Source: Psoroptes ovis (Eukaryota > Arthropoda > Arachnida > Sarcoptiformes > Psoroptidae). Taken from it: 64,000 nt of DNA. Of this stretch, positions 13,170 to 24,615 are shown piece by piece (within the stretch, counting starts at the first letter, position 1; every line of letters starts with the position of its first letter). The stretch lies in contig PQWQ01000003.1 in assembly GCA_002943765.1 (NCBI GenBank), positions 434,001 to 498,000 on the forward strand, read 5' to 3'. Below the pieces are notes generated by a model, which saw nothing but the letters and a program-made list of their open reading frames with translations, was not told the origin of the DNA and ran no database searches. Made by a program: the position numbers and the translations under genes.

Positions 13170-13202
<33 letters not shown>
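13170..13202. repeat. ATC trinucleotide microsatellite
   Basis: About eleven consecutive ATC units; read in one frame it gives a run of Ile that is not a real protein. Confidence 0.9.
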
Positions 13203-14360
13203 ATACACTTATGTAGTTTTATCATTTAATAATAATGATGATGAGGCATCTCTATACACACATTCATATACGTATTCATATTCTATGAATATCTTCGTGT
13301 ATTGTACAATGTTCAATCGAGGTATGAATATACAAAGACATTCTCATAGCAAATTGATCCTCATCATCATCAGTATTACAAAGCGAACTGATTGAAATTT
13401 TAAAACATTCTTTTTGCTTTGTTTTCGAAAAATCAAAAAATTTTGATTTTTTCTTTTGGGGTTCAAATATTTCAGTTCACCAGTTCAGTTTGAGCTGAAA
13501 ATTATCAAAAAATGAATTGATATCAAATCAAATAATGATGATAATTATTTAAATTGATCATTGATGATTATTAATCAATGTAAATGTGAAATTTTAGTTT
13601 AATTGTCGGTAGTTCAGATTTATCAATGGGAGTAAAATATCCTGAGAAAATGTATGAATTTCTATGAAAATAATCAAAGTAAAAAAATTGATAAAAATGA
13701 AAATATCTATCCATTCATATCTATATCTATATATAATCATAGATAGAAATGTATAAAAATTGTTCAAAAGCATATATTTTCAATACATTTTCATTTGTGC
13801 AAATTTTGAATCTTTTAATTCAATTCAATATTATTAAATTCAATGATTTGTAAAAATTTCAATACACAAATACAAATACAAATACAATACGACAAAACAC
13901 ACACAGTTAAATAATGTTGAATAATAATAATAATAATAATGATCGAAATATTCTATAGAATCATTCAATTCTTGTATTATTATTCCATGTTCTGTTCATT
14001 ATTATTATTTCTCCTATTGATTATGTCCTATTTTTTCCATTATTATTATTATCGATATTATTTGTAATAATAATAATAACACCAATAAATACAGGTAAAT
14101 TGAAGCAAAATGAAGAAAATTATAATAATAATAATTCAATATTCAACATTATTGTTATGATCATTATTATTTCGATTATTCGAAAGCAAACAACAATATG
14201 TTTGTTGTATTCGTGTATTTATTTATATGTTGAATACGAATTTGATTTCACCATTTTATATATAATCACATATATCATACACATAATACTTTTGTTCAAT
14301 ATTTTTTTTTTTTTTTTTGGCTAAATCATTCCAATATATTTTGATTTCGATGTATTTTTA

Positions 14361-14440
14361 TTTGATTGTCCGAAAAGTTCTTGTCGATTTTCTTATAATT
14401 TCCTCACGATAAAATCGTCAAAAACTTTCCGGACAACTTT
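14361..14440 (+). mobile_element. Mariner-like MITE, subfamily B (forward, decayed right end)
   Basis: Starts TTTGATTGTCCGAAAAGTTC after TA and ends CCGGACAACTTT. The right-hand CTAA and TA are lost. The core TGTCGATTTTC...GATAAAATCGTCAAAAAC marks subfamily B. Confidence 0.78.
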
Positions 14441-16141
14441 GTTTGATTTTAGTGTTTTGAAAAAAAAACTTTTTTTTTCATTCATTCATTCATTCATCGA
14501 AAATTGCTAGTAGTAAATTGATGATGATCATATAATAATCACAACAACAAATAATAATAATAATTGATCAATGTTTGAACAAATTGAACAAATATTGAAT
14601 TTGAACAAATGAATGAAAAATAAATGAATAAAATGTTTGATTGAATTGAAATCGAATTCTCAAACTTTCAGACTAACTTTTTTTTTTGCTCTCCCAATTT
14701 TCTGGGCAAATATTTTTTTTTATTATTTCAATATTTGTTTGGTTGGTCGATTGAACTTTTGGTTCGTTGGTTGATTGATCATAATTCATCGGAACATACT
14801 CGGAATATTTTCGTCAAATATTCTCATTTTTGCAGTATTTGCAGCATTTGATCTAGGATTTTCATTCCTGTTCAGCTTTCGGCGGATCACTTTAAATTGA
14901 ATATCAAATTTTCAATTTTGATTTTGATTTTTTTTTTTAGATTAAATTCAATTTTATCAATTTTAAAAATTCAATGAAATTTAATCAGATTTCTGAAAAA
15001 AAAATTGAAAGTGAAACGACGAGTTTTTTCTCATTGAATTTGATTCAATATTTAATCGAAATCAATTAAAAGTTTTCATTTTATTTCACTTTTTTTCATT
15101 TCATTTTGGCAAGTTTCTTTTCATCCCAGGAATTGAATTTAAATTAATTTTCAATTTTTTTTCCCAAAAATTCAATTTTACATTATTTAAAATTCAATCA
15201 AAAATACACACAGAGAGAAAAATAGATAGACACATAGAATATAGACACACACACACACAGAGATACACTGAGATTCACACCGATACACACAAACAATAAA
15301 GTTCTTATCAGATTTATTCTTTGTTGGCTGAAATAACGAATTATTACAAAAGAAGAAATCAAAAAAAATATCGTCTATATTTATATTACAATATTATTAT
15401 ATAAGCTAAGCTTGCAAAGCTATAGACCTAAAGACACACACATATTCGACAATAATAATAATAATAATAATGGTAATAATGAGGAATATTATTGTTGTCG
15501 ACAATATTTTTCACAAGTCTTTCAATTCATATTCATTCATTTATTCGTGCATTTATCTATTTGGAATTCATTCATATATTCAACTTTTTGTAGCATCCAA
15601 TAAATAGAAATAATAAAGTATTATTATTATTATTTATAATAACGAATAACGAACAATGTTGACAAACAAACATTTTTCGTTGTTATTAAGTATTGTTCAT
15701 TGTTATTTGTGTTATTCGTTGCTATTATTATCATTGTTATTCGTTATCATTAAGGGCTATTGTTATTGCTTGGCATTTTGATTTTGATTTTCAGATTCAT
15801 GTTCAAATTGTCATTTGTTTATATTGTTTGTTATTTGGCATTTGTTTTGTCATTTGTTTAGGTGTTTGTTTGGTTGTTTATTCGTTTGTTTGGTTTGATA
15901 TCAATTTTAATTCTGATATTCATGTTCGAATTCAAATACAAATTCAAATTCAGACAGAAATTCAAATTCATTTGAATTTAATTTTCAAATTTTCAAATTT
16001 TTATTCATTTTCAAATTCAATTTCCTTTATTTTTTCATTATTTTATTATAATTTTCATTTCATTCATTTGTATTTGTGTGTGTGTGTGTGTGTGTGTTAT
16101 TCAATATAATCATCATCATTATTATTATATATTCATTTTCA

Positions 16142-16221
16142 TTAGGTTGTCCGAAAAGTTCTGGTCGATTTTCATGAGCAACTCTATTGATTAAGCGAAA
16201 TGAACTTTTCGGACAACCTAA
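16142..16221 (+). mobile_element. Mariner-like MITE, subfamily A (forward)
   Basis: 80 bp with intact termini TTAGGTTGTCCG and CGGACAACCTAA, but flanked by CA and TT rather than TA, so one or both flanks have mutated since insertion. Confidence 0.88.
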
Positions 16222-17760
16222 TTTATTTATGAAACATCATTATTTGTTTTGTATTTTATATAATCGCTTGAATATGTATGTGAACGCATATAGTATGAAT
16301 TGAATTTTATTTTATTATATTCTTTGGTAAAAAATACACACATTTACACATATGTATTTTACTCTGCCATATGATCATAATGATGTACAGCAAAATATGA
16401 AAATATATTTCGGTAGAAGAAGAATGGTGACAAAAGAAGAATAAAAAAAGAAGAAATTCAATTTAATTCATTTTCATAATCATAAACAAACAAACATATT
16501 TTCTTTGAACATATATGAGATTGAATGTATAAATATATAAGGTACAATATATGTGAAATTTAATTTCATTTATCAAAGGCTATTCTTTGAATTTTGAAAA
16601 TTTCTTTCTTATTTCATTCATTCATTCATTCTTGCTTTCAGTCTTCTGACATAGTGAATGGTTGGATGGTTTTTTTTTCTTCGAAAAAAATTGAATTAAA
16701 TTTGAAAGAATCAAATAGATTCAAGTAAGAAAGATAGGAATGCATGTACGAGCAGCAGCAACAACCTGTACAATATTATTGATAATAACCAGTGTTTTAT
16801 ATTGATAATAAACTGGTGATATTAATGATGATATTAATATTGGATAAAAATTGAATTGAATTGAAATAATATTCAAACATTTATCTATTATCCCTTCCCT
16901 ACCTTATCTTTTCTCTTTTGAAAATATTTCTTTCCTTAAATTCTTGAATTTTCAATGCATTTTTTCAATTCATATTTTATTTAATTCATTCATTCATTCA
17001 TTTATTCACAATTCACTTGTTCCCAAATATCCATTCAAATTCACTTTTATTCCTTAATTCACTCTCAATTTTTATTACATTTTTGATATTTAGTACATTT
17101 TCATATTTTTCAAAATGTTTTAAAAAAGAAAATTTATTTTTTGACAAATTAAATCAAAAAAAAAAAAAATTAAGAACAAACGACAGGCTACAAACAAACA
17201 ACAACAGCAGCACAACAACCACACAACAACACATTGACAATCATATTCATTTGTTTCGGAGAAAATTATTTCATTTTCAATTTTCAATTTTAATTCAACT
17301 TGAATCGAAATTTATTATGAATGCTTGCATTGTTTGTTTGTGTATTTTCAAATGTATGATAAATGCAAAGATAGATGTAAAAAGATGCATTCATTTTGAA
17401 CATTTGAAAATAATTCAAATACACACAAATGAATGAATGAATGAATAAATAGATTCAATTGAAAATGAATAAATAAGAGAAGAGAACAAGAAGAAATAAT
17501 TGATAATCTTGTGTATTTTCAAATCTTGTATTTTTTCAAAGAAAATCTTTGAAAACCTTTGAAAAACATTTAAAGCGTTTAAATGAATGAAATGAATTGA
17601 TGAATGAAATGAATGAATTAATAAATAAATAAATAATGATGTTTAAATGTTGATATTAATATACGTTGAAATGTATTAGTAAGTAATCATTTGATAATGA
17701 ACGTCATACACACAAACTGATGAAGCTCATTTGATGAAAATATTTTCCAAGATTATTTTA

Positions 17761-17842
17761 TTAGGGTGTCCGTAAAGTTCTCGCCGATTTTCATGAACAA
17801 CTCTCGATTGATTAAGCGGAATGAACTTTTCGGACAACCTAA
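17761..17842 (+). mobile_element. Mariner-like MITE, subfamily A (forward)
   Basis: 82 bp, TTAGGGTGTCCGTAAAGTTC...CGGACAACCTAA with TA on both sides. First of five copies within 1.5 kb. Confidence 0.9.
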
Positions 17843-18029
17843 TATTTTAAATCATTTTTATTTGCTCAAATTCAACTCAATTTTTACATTTAAATTCAAT
17901 TCATTTCAACGAAGAAGAAAATATTCAAGAAATTTTTACGAAAAAAAGAAAAGAATGAAAAGACATTCATTCATTCATTAACATTGAGTGCAAATTATTT
18001 TTTTCTCATTAAATTGATTTTTTATTTTA

Positions 18030-18112
18030 TTTGGTTGTCCGAAAAGTTCATTCCGATTAATCAAATAGAGTTGCTCATTGGAAAATTGGCCAGAACTTTT
18101 CGGACAATCTAA
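18030..18112 (-). mobile_element. Mariner-like MITE, subfamily A (reverse)
   Basis: 83 bp, TTTGGTTGTCCGAAAAGTTC...CGGACAATCTAA with TA on both sides; the core ATTAATCAAATAGAGTTGC gives reverse orientation. Confidence 0.88.
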
Positions 18113-18675
18113 TAAATATCAAAGATAATTCAGATTTCTTCTTATTTTCTCTTTTTGAAAATTATCATTTCTTCAAAGCTCAGAAAGAATTAAGGAAAAT
18201 ATTTTCAATGGATTTTGAATTGAAAAAAATGTTGAAATTCAAAGTTTTTATGAAAAGAAATAATTCTTAAAGAATTAAACAAGGAAACTCACCTTATTTT
18301 GTCTTTTTGTTCTACCCGAATTCAATGGAATTATTTTACATTCGGATTTGTTCGTTTATTCATTTGTTTGTCTGGGTGTTTGGCTGTTTGGACGAATTCA
18401 AACACACAGAGATTATCCCCACCAAAAAAACCATGTTTAAACACACATATAAAAACATGTGTCTTTGGTCTTTGTTATTTCATTCTTGAATTTTGTCTCC
18501 AATTTCATGGAATTTTAAAATTCAAAAATTTCAAAAAATTCAAATTTTCTCGCTTGTTTGTCTGACGTTTATTTGAGAATTGAATTTATAATAATATTTA
18601 TGATAAATACATTCATTCATTTCATATGTCAGATGACATCACGAACAAACACACAAATATAAACACATTTATTTA

Positions 18676-18756
18676 TTAGATTGTCCGAAAAGTTTTTGCC
18701 GATTTTTCTAATGATTTTCTATGATATAATCGGCAAAAACTTACCGGACAGTCTAA
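18676..18756 (+). mobile_element. Mariner-like MITE, subfamily B (forward)
   Basis: 81 bp, TTAGATTGTCCGAAAAGTTT...TTACCGGACAGTCTAA, TA both sides. Inner arms TTTTGCCGATT and AATCGGCAAAA extend the terminal repeat, so most of it is a hairpin. Confidence 0.9.
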
Positions 18757-18893
18757 TATTTATGTATTCAGATGAGAATTTACATTTTCCAGTATTTTCA
18801 TATGGCTGATGATGATGATGATGATCAGTGATCAGTGATCACTGATGTATGTTTGCTCGTATTTTTCGACTGGAAAATTTTACATTGAATATA

Positions 18894-18973
18894 TTAGGTT
18901 GTCCGATAAGTTCTTGCCGATTTTCTCATCATTCTCTACGATATAATCGGTAAAAACTTTTCGGACAACCCAA
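18894..18973 (+). mobile_element. Mariner-like MITE, subfamily B (forward)
   Basis: 80 bp, TTAGGTTGTCCGATAAGTTC...TTTCGGACAACCCAA, TA both sides. Same subfamily and orientation as the copy 137 bp upstream, so nested transfer or local hopping is possible. Confidence 0.9.
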
Positions 18974-19151
18974 TATAAATGTACAGCAAACAAGCACAAC
19001 AAACAAACCACACACAAACACAGCAGAAATGACAGATGTGAAAACAATATGAATTCAAAAATACTATTCATTATTATTATTTCTTGTTCAATATGTTGTT
19101 TTTGGTTGAACATTTTTCAATTTTTGAAAAATTTTTTGAAAACAAAATCTA

Positions 19152-19232
19152 TTAGATTGTCCGGAAAGTTTTGGCCGATTTTCATGCAGCAACTCTATTG
19201 ATTAAGTGGAATGAACTTTTTGGACAACCTAA
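19152..19232 (+). mobile_element. Mariner-like MITE, subfamily A (forward)
   Basis: 81 bp, TTAGATTGTCCGGAAAGTTT...TTTTGGACAACCTAA with TA on both sides. Confidence 0.9.
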
Positions 19233-21203
19233 TATTTGCAAGCTTGTTATTTCAGGCCATTATTATTTATTTAGTATTTACCAAAATACAGTCATCATCA
19301 TCATTATTTCAATATTTATCATTTCAATTTTTCAATTTTTCAATTTGTATTTTTCCCGTTCATCATTTATTGATCATATGGAAATCATTTGATTTTTTTT
19401 TGAATTTTGATGATCCTAATAGTCTAGTTTAGTTTGTTTAGTTTGAAATATTCGGGAAAAATTTCCAAGAATTCATTCCCTTCGAGATCTTAGGAAAAAT
19501 GTCAAGAAAATGTCGAAAAATGTTGATTCAAAATCCAAAATGGATTCGTATAAAACATGCAAAGGCCCTAAGGAGCCCTAAGGACCACCAATACCAGAAA
19601 AAATTCCAATATTTTCAATATTTCCAATTTCCGTAGGTTTTCAATACATTTCTCTTGTCGATAGTTAGAAGAATAGATGAAGAACAGTTAATCGAATTAG
19701 GTCAAAAGTGATGAAAATGGAAATTATTGAAATTAATTATGATGGGTTATTGTTGATGAAAAAATCGTAGCAACCAATTACTTGCAACAATATTTGCATG
19801 AATTTCTCTTATATTTCTGAATAATGTGAAATAACAATTCAATTATTGATTCATTATCGATTCAAATGAATAAATAAATAAATAAATAACGATTCCGCAT
19901 CAATAAATATTGTTCAATAAATTTCTTCATTCATTCATCCATTCATTCATTCATTCATTCAATTTCCAATTTGAATCCTTAATTTGTTTTTGTTTTATAT
20001 TTATTCAGATGTGTTTATTTGTGTGTGTTCGGGTATTTCATTATCCTAATTTGTTATTTGTTATTATTATTAGTTTGAATAACTTCATCATGAACGGCAT
20101 ATAAACATAATAACCATAGTAATAATAATAATGATGATTACGATGATGATGATAATAATAGTAAATAATGGATAAATTATTTTGATGTTTTTGTTTTCGT
20201 TTGTTGCTGTCGTTGTTGTTGTTGTTTTTGACTTGTGTGTTATTTGATTGTTTGAAGAATGTTCTAGTCTTGTATTTATTGTTGTTTTATGAGGAATTAT
20301 TTTTTGTTATTTCATTTCATTACATTTCAATTTTGTTTATTTCGATTAACTCTATCTATTATTGTTAGATTTCGAGAGAAAATATTGGCGGCTTGCTGCT
20401 GCTGCTGCTGCTGTTGATGTGGCTGTTGTTCATATTTTTTATTGGGTTCTAAAATGATCATTTTGACAGGTCTTTGTCGATTCGTTCAAACATACATTTT
20501 CATGTATCGAATCGCATTGAAGACTATAACTGAGTAGTTGTTGTTGTTGTTGTTGCATAATTTGCTTTTATTAAATTTTCATTATCATCATTATTATTGT
20601 TGTTGTTGCATTATAATTAAATTTTGAATTTAACATTCATTTGAATTTGAATATTTGAAAGTGTTTTTGGAATACATTTGTTTGAATCAATTTATAATCA
20701 TTAATATATTCCGGTTATTAAATGGGTCAAATGATCACATGGATCGATTTCATACAATTTTAATGATAAATTTTCTAATTTGATCGATAAAAGATATAAT
20801 CGATCAATGAATGATCAATGGTCGGGGCCAACGATGAAAAGAATTTGAAAGGAAATAAAAAAAGGAATTGAAATGTGAAATGGATTGTATTTAATTGCAT
20901 ATATTAACCATTGAAATCTTATGAAATTTTATTTTTTTTCCAAAATTTCAAAAATTAATATCAAACTGTAAATTGTTTAACCTTGATTTTTTCTGTTTTT
21001 AAAGATTTGAATGAATTCATAATATTCTAATCTACGTAGTCATTGATTATCATCATCATCATGATTTTCGCTAATTCAATTTGATTATGATGACGGCGAA
21101 TCATTCGGAATTATTTTGATTCATTTTGACTGATTTTAATTATTAATCATTGATCGTTGTGAGATGAAATTGATTGAAAAAAATCAAAAATTTAATAAAT
21201 TTT

Positions 21204-21208
21204 GATTT
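21204..21208. repeat. Left target-site duplication of copia element (GATTT)
   Basis: GATTT sits directly before the left LTR and recurs at 25459-25463 directly after the right LTR, as expected for the 5-bp staggered cut of copia integrases. Confidence 0.75.
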
Positions 21209-21366
21209 TGACGAAATATAGATGGCATGGGTGTATAACCGCATGATCTTACACTCATGTTCAAGCTGATGTTGTCGGAAGACGAGTATATAATGTGTGT
21301 TTTTAATGTTGTTAATTTGATGATGATTTATAATTTTTTATTTTAAAATGTTAATAAAATTCAATA
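21209..21366 (+). repeat. Left LTR of copia element
   Basis: 158 bp, TGACGAAATATAG...AAATTCAATA, identical to 25301-25458. It contains a TATA-like TATATAA at 21287-21293 and AATAAA at 21353-21358, so it could supply promoter and polyadenylation signals. The end is TA, not the usual CA; this boundary is set by the GATTT duplication. Confidence 0.9.
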
Positions 21367-21380
21367 GATTATGAGACTGA
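21367..21380 (+). promoter_or_regulatory. Primer binding site, complementary to tRNA-Met anticodon arm
   Basis: GATTATGAGACTGA starts immediately after the left LTR. It is the exact complement of the anticodon stem-loop of animal elongator tRNA-Met (UCAGUCUCAUAAUC, from memory), not of a tRNA 3' acceptor end. Copia and Ty5 are known to prime with a half-molecule of initiator tRNA-Met cleaved near position 39; here the predicted primer would end near position 40 of elongator tRNA-Met. Confidence 0.75.
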
Positions 21381-21387
21381 AATCATT

Positions 21388-24300
21388 ATGGAACCCAACA
21401 ACTCATCATCTGTAGCTCCGTCAACATCGTTCCAATTATCAACATCTTCTGAAACATCAACTTCGGCTAATGTACAATTTCAAGATGTTAAAGTAGATCG
21501 TTTGACCAACTCCAATTATTATTCATGGAGAAATTTAATGAAATTCATCTTGAAAGAAAACGATGTATGGCATTGTATATCGGGTGAAGAGGGCACCGAA
21601 AAACAAAAGATCAAAACAATGCGAATTCTGTTATCTTCAATGGACGATGTCCATCGAAGCCGTTTTGCAAACGTGGAGCAGCCGAATGTTATATGGTCAT
21701 TATTAGAACAAGAATACGCCACCACGTCAATCGCTTTTCAAACATCGGTGTTTACAAAATTAGTCAGATTAAGACCAGATATCGGATCGTGCATCAAATA
21801 TCTCGATGAATTTAAAAATTTAATAAATCAGCTGCAAATCTCTGGTTTTACACTACCACCAGCTATAGAAAATCGTTTATTGTTGGCCAATCTACCAGAG
21901 GAATTTGATTCAATGATCACGGCCCTCAGCATGATCTACAAAAGTGAAGAACCATCGTTTCAAACCATTAAAAACGAGATACTTCAATTCGAATCTCGTT
22001 ACGTACAACGTCAAATTGTTTCGAATAAACACCCCTCTAACATGATTATTGAAAATGAAGCTAATTTGGCTAATAGAAAAAATACTAAATTTTGCAAGTA
22101 CTGTAAAATTAACGGACACGTTATTGACGAATGTTTCAAGTTGAAACGTAAAAAGAAAAATTATAGCGTTGAGAATCTAAATTCAAATTTTTCTGGTCTG
22201 TGTTTTAATTCAAATAATTCGAATTTGTCCCAAACCATCATTGACTCTGGTGCGAATAGACACTATTTTGGTGATAAGAGCGTGTTCACAAGCATTAAAC
22301 GTTATCATGATTTCGTAAAATTTGCCAATGGTACTAAGGCACACATCTCTGGTGTTGGTTCTGTTCAGTTATATTTAAAAAATAATCTCATTCTTCGATT
22401 AGAAAATGTATTTTATGTACTATCGTTCAGAAATAATTTGATTTCGCATTGTCTCTTAATGAAAGAAAAAAATGTCACAAAAATTATTATTGATAACAAC
22501 AAATCATCATTTTATAATAATGAACAATTATTACTTCATACAGTTAATGATAATGACATGACCGTATTAGAATTGGAAAATAATTTCAGTGCCATGTCAT
22601 GTTTATTGCACGAAAAATTTGGCCACCCAGGTATAGAAAAAACAAGACGAATTCACCAAATGCTCAAAATCCCAATACAAACGATCGAAAATTGTGATGT
22701 TTGTTTATCTTCTAAATTTAAATCACTACCATATCCTGAATCATCGTCAATCAGTAGTGCGCCACTTGAATTAATCCACTTTGATGTTTGCGGTCCCTTA
22801 GAAGAAAGTTACGAGCGTTTTAAATATTTTGTATTATTTACAGATGATTTCTCAAGATACACGTTGTCTTATTTTCTAAAAAACAGGTCAGAAATCTTTG
22901 AAATTTTTGTTCAGTATAAAAATATGATTGAAAATCTTCTGGACCGCAAAATTAAAACAATTCGCTCAGACAATGCACGTGAGTTTCTGAGCTTTAAGTT
23001 CAAAAATTTTCTCAAACAATGTGGCATTAGGCATCAATTATCGGTTCCGTATTGCCATCAGCAGAATGGAACTGCTGAAAGAATGATTCAGAAAATTACA
23101 ACTATGGCCCGATCATTATTACTACAAAGTAATTCGCCAACGCGATTATGGCCACAAGCAATTGGTACCGCAGTCCATATTGCTAATCGTTCTCCTCATA
23201 AAAGAATAAATGATATTCCATTCAATAAAATATTTAAAAAATATCCCAATGTGAAACATTTTCATGTGTTTGGATCTACAGCATATAGTCTAGTAAGAAA
23301 AAAATCTAAATTTCACGCTACGTCGAAAAAATGTGTATTTGTTGGCTATTCTTTTGATTGTAAGGCATTCAGATTATTTGATCCAAACAGCAGAACAATT
23401 TTTGTTGAACGAAATGTCAAAATTTTAGACGGTGATTATTATTTCAAAAATCATAATTTATCAAGTGATGATCGAAATGAATTTGCTAGACATGATATAT
23501 CGAATCTATTCAGTTTGTGTTATCCTATTCAAGAATCTGAACAGGTCATTCCCTCTACATCTAATGATATTTCAACAAATAATGATCCTGTCAATAATGA
23601 TGATTTAACAAATAATGACCTTGTTAATGACAACGATTCTACAATTACTGAAGTCGAAGAAAGCGGAAGAAACAAGAAATTAGTTCGAGAAATGAAATAT
23701 CTTGATCAATCGGCCATCATAAATGATGGACGTCGCTACCCACTACGAAACACTAATGTTGATGTAAATTTTGTTGATGGTAATGAAGTGAAAGTCCCAA
23801 ATAATTATAATGAAGCGATTTCGAGTGACCAAAAAGAAAATTGGATCGCCGCAATGAATGACGAATTAAATTCGTTCTCTAAAAACCAAGTATTCGAAGA
23901 AATCGATGAAAGAAACTGTGATAAAAAACCGTTATCATCCCGGTGGGTGTTCACGTTAAAAAAAGATGAATATGATAGAATCATTAAATATAAAGCGCGT
24001 TTTGTAATAAGAGGTGATAATCAACAACATAGCATTGATTACAACGAAATTTTTTCACCTGTGGCCAACATCACAACATTACGTGTAGTATTAACAATTG
24101 CAGCAGCTAAAAATTATTGTTTATCGCATCTCGATGTTAATACAGCTTATTTACATGCTGACTTAGAAGAAACTATATACGTGAAACCACCGGTCGGATT
24201 CGCTAATGATGGTAAATTGTGGAAATTACATAAAAGTGTTTATGGTCTCAAACAATCTGCACGAAATTGGTTCTTTCACTTAAATAAAATATTATGTAAT

Positions 24301-24615
24301 GATTTCATCCAAAGCAAAAACGATTCGTGTTTGTATAAACATAAAACATATGATTTATTCGTACTAGTATATGTGGATGACATATTAGTGGCTCATCAAA
24401 AACGTGAACATTTTGATATGGTTTTTAATTTGTTGTCAAAAAAACTTTCAATACGTAATCTAGGTAACATAAAAAAGTTCTGTGGTTTAGAGATCGTAAA
24501 AAAGTTGATGGATTCCATGTATCCCAAAAAAAATTTTTGGATGAACTGGTCAGAGAGTTTAAAATTGATACGTTGGGTAAATTCCCGAAAACACCTTTAC
24601 AAGCATTCGATTTAG
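21388..24615 (+). CDS. Copia gag-pol polyprotein, open to the frame break
   Basis: The ATG at 21388 opens 1075 codons. Domains with rough residue positions: copia gag (DRLTNSNYYSWRNLMKF) at 30-200; zinc knuckle CKYCKINGHVIDEC near 235; aspartic protease DSGA near 285; integrase zinc finger HEKFGHPG ... CDVC near 405-435; integrase catalytic D (HFDVCG, about 464), D (IRSDNARE, about 526) and E (NGTAERM, about 558); and reverse transcriptase with HLDVNTAYLHADL near 913 and YVDD near 994. The normal frame is lost in the A run at 24498-24503, so about the last 38 residues to 24615 are not RT. Gag and pol share one frame with no separate gag stop. Confidence 0.94.
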   Translation: MEPNNSSSVAPSTSFQLSTSSETSTSANVQFQDVKVDRLTNSNYYSWRNLMKFILKENDVWHCISGEEGTEKQKIKTMRILLSSMDDVHRSRFANVEQPNVIWSLLEQEYATTSIAFQTSVFTKLVRLRPDIGSCIKYLDEFKNLINQLQISGFTLPPAIENRLLLANLPEEFDSMITALSMIYKSEEPSFQTIKNEILQFESRYVQRQIVSNKHPSNMIIENEANLANRKNTKFCKYCKINGHVIDECFKLKRKKKNYSVENLNSNFSGLCFNSNNSNLSQTIIDSGANRHYFGDKSVFTSIKRYHDFVKFANGTKAHISGVGSVQLYLKNNLILRLENVFYVLSFRNNLISHCLLMKEKNVTKIIIDNNKSSFYNNEQLLLHTVNDNDMTVLELENNFSAMSCLLHEKFGHPGIEKTRRIHQMLKIPIQTIENCDVCLSSKFKSLPYPESSSISSAPLELIHFDVCGPLEESYERFKYFVLFTDDFSRYTLSYFLKNRSEIFEIFVQYKNMIENLLDRKIKTIRSDNAREFLSFKFKNFLKQCGIRHQLSVPYCHQQNGTAERMIQKITTMARSLLLQSNSPTRLWPQAIGTAVHIANRSPHKRINDIPFNKIFKKYPNVKHFHVFGSTAYSLVRKKSKFHATSKKCVFVGYSFDCKAFRLFDPNSRTIFVERNVKILDGDYYFKNHNLSSDDRNEFARHDISNLFSLCYPIQESEQVIPSTSNDISTNNDPVNNDDLTNNDLVNDNDSTITEVEESGRNKKLVREMKYLDQSAIINDGRRYPLRNTNVDVNFVDGNEVKVPNNYNEAISSDQKENWIAAMNDELNSFSKNQVFEEIDERNCDKKPLSSRWVFTLKKDEYDRIIKYKARFVIRGDNQQHSIDYNEIFSPVANITTLRVVLTIAAAKNYCLSHLDVNTAYLHADLEETIYVKPPVGFANDGKLWKLHKSVYGLKQSARNWFFHLNKILCNDFIQSKNDSCLYKHKTYDLFVLVYVDDILVAHQKREHFDMVFNLLSKKLSIRNLGNIKKFCGLEIVKKLMDSMYPKKNFWMNWSESLKLIRWVNSRKHLYKHSI

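Larger units (their letters stand above)
10486..21203. other. Gene-poor AT-rich region between PDE8 and the copia element
   Basis: It presumably includes PDE8 5' flanking sequence, but no promoter element is clear enough to call. Open frames here are short, low in complexity or products of MITE sequence. Contents: eight MITEs listed separately, TG runs near 12346-12366 and 16077-16098, an ATC run at 13170-13202, ATTC/TGAA tetranucleotide patches, and a small polyQ reading frame at 20327-20461 discussed as a finding. Confidence 0.6.

Noticed and set aside
24498..24503. Programmed ribosomal frameshift in copia pol
   Set aside because: The site lies between RT and RNase H, not at a gag-pol boundary, and is a plain A run; mutation or sequencing error is simpler.
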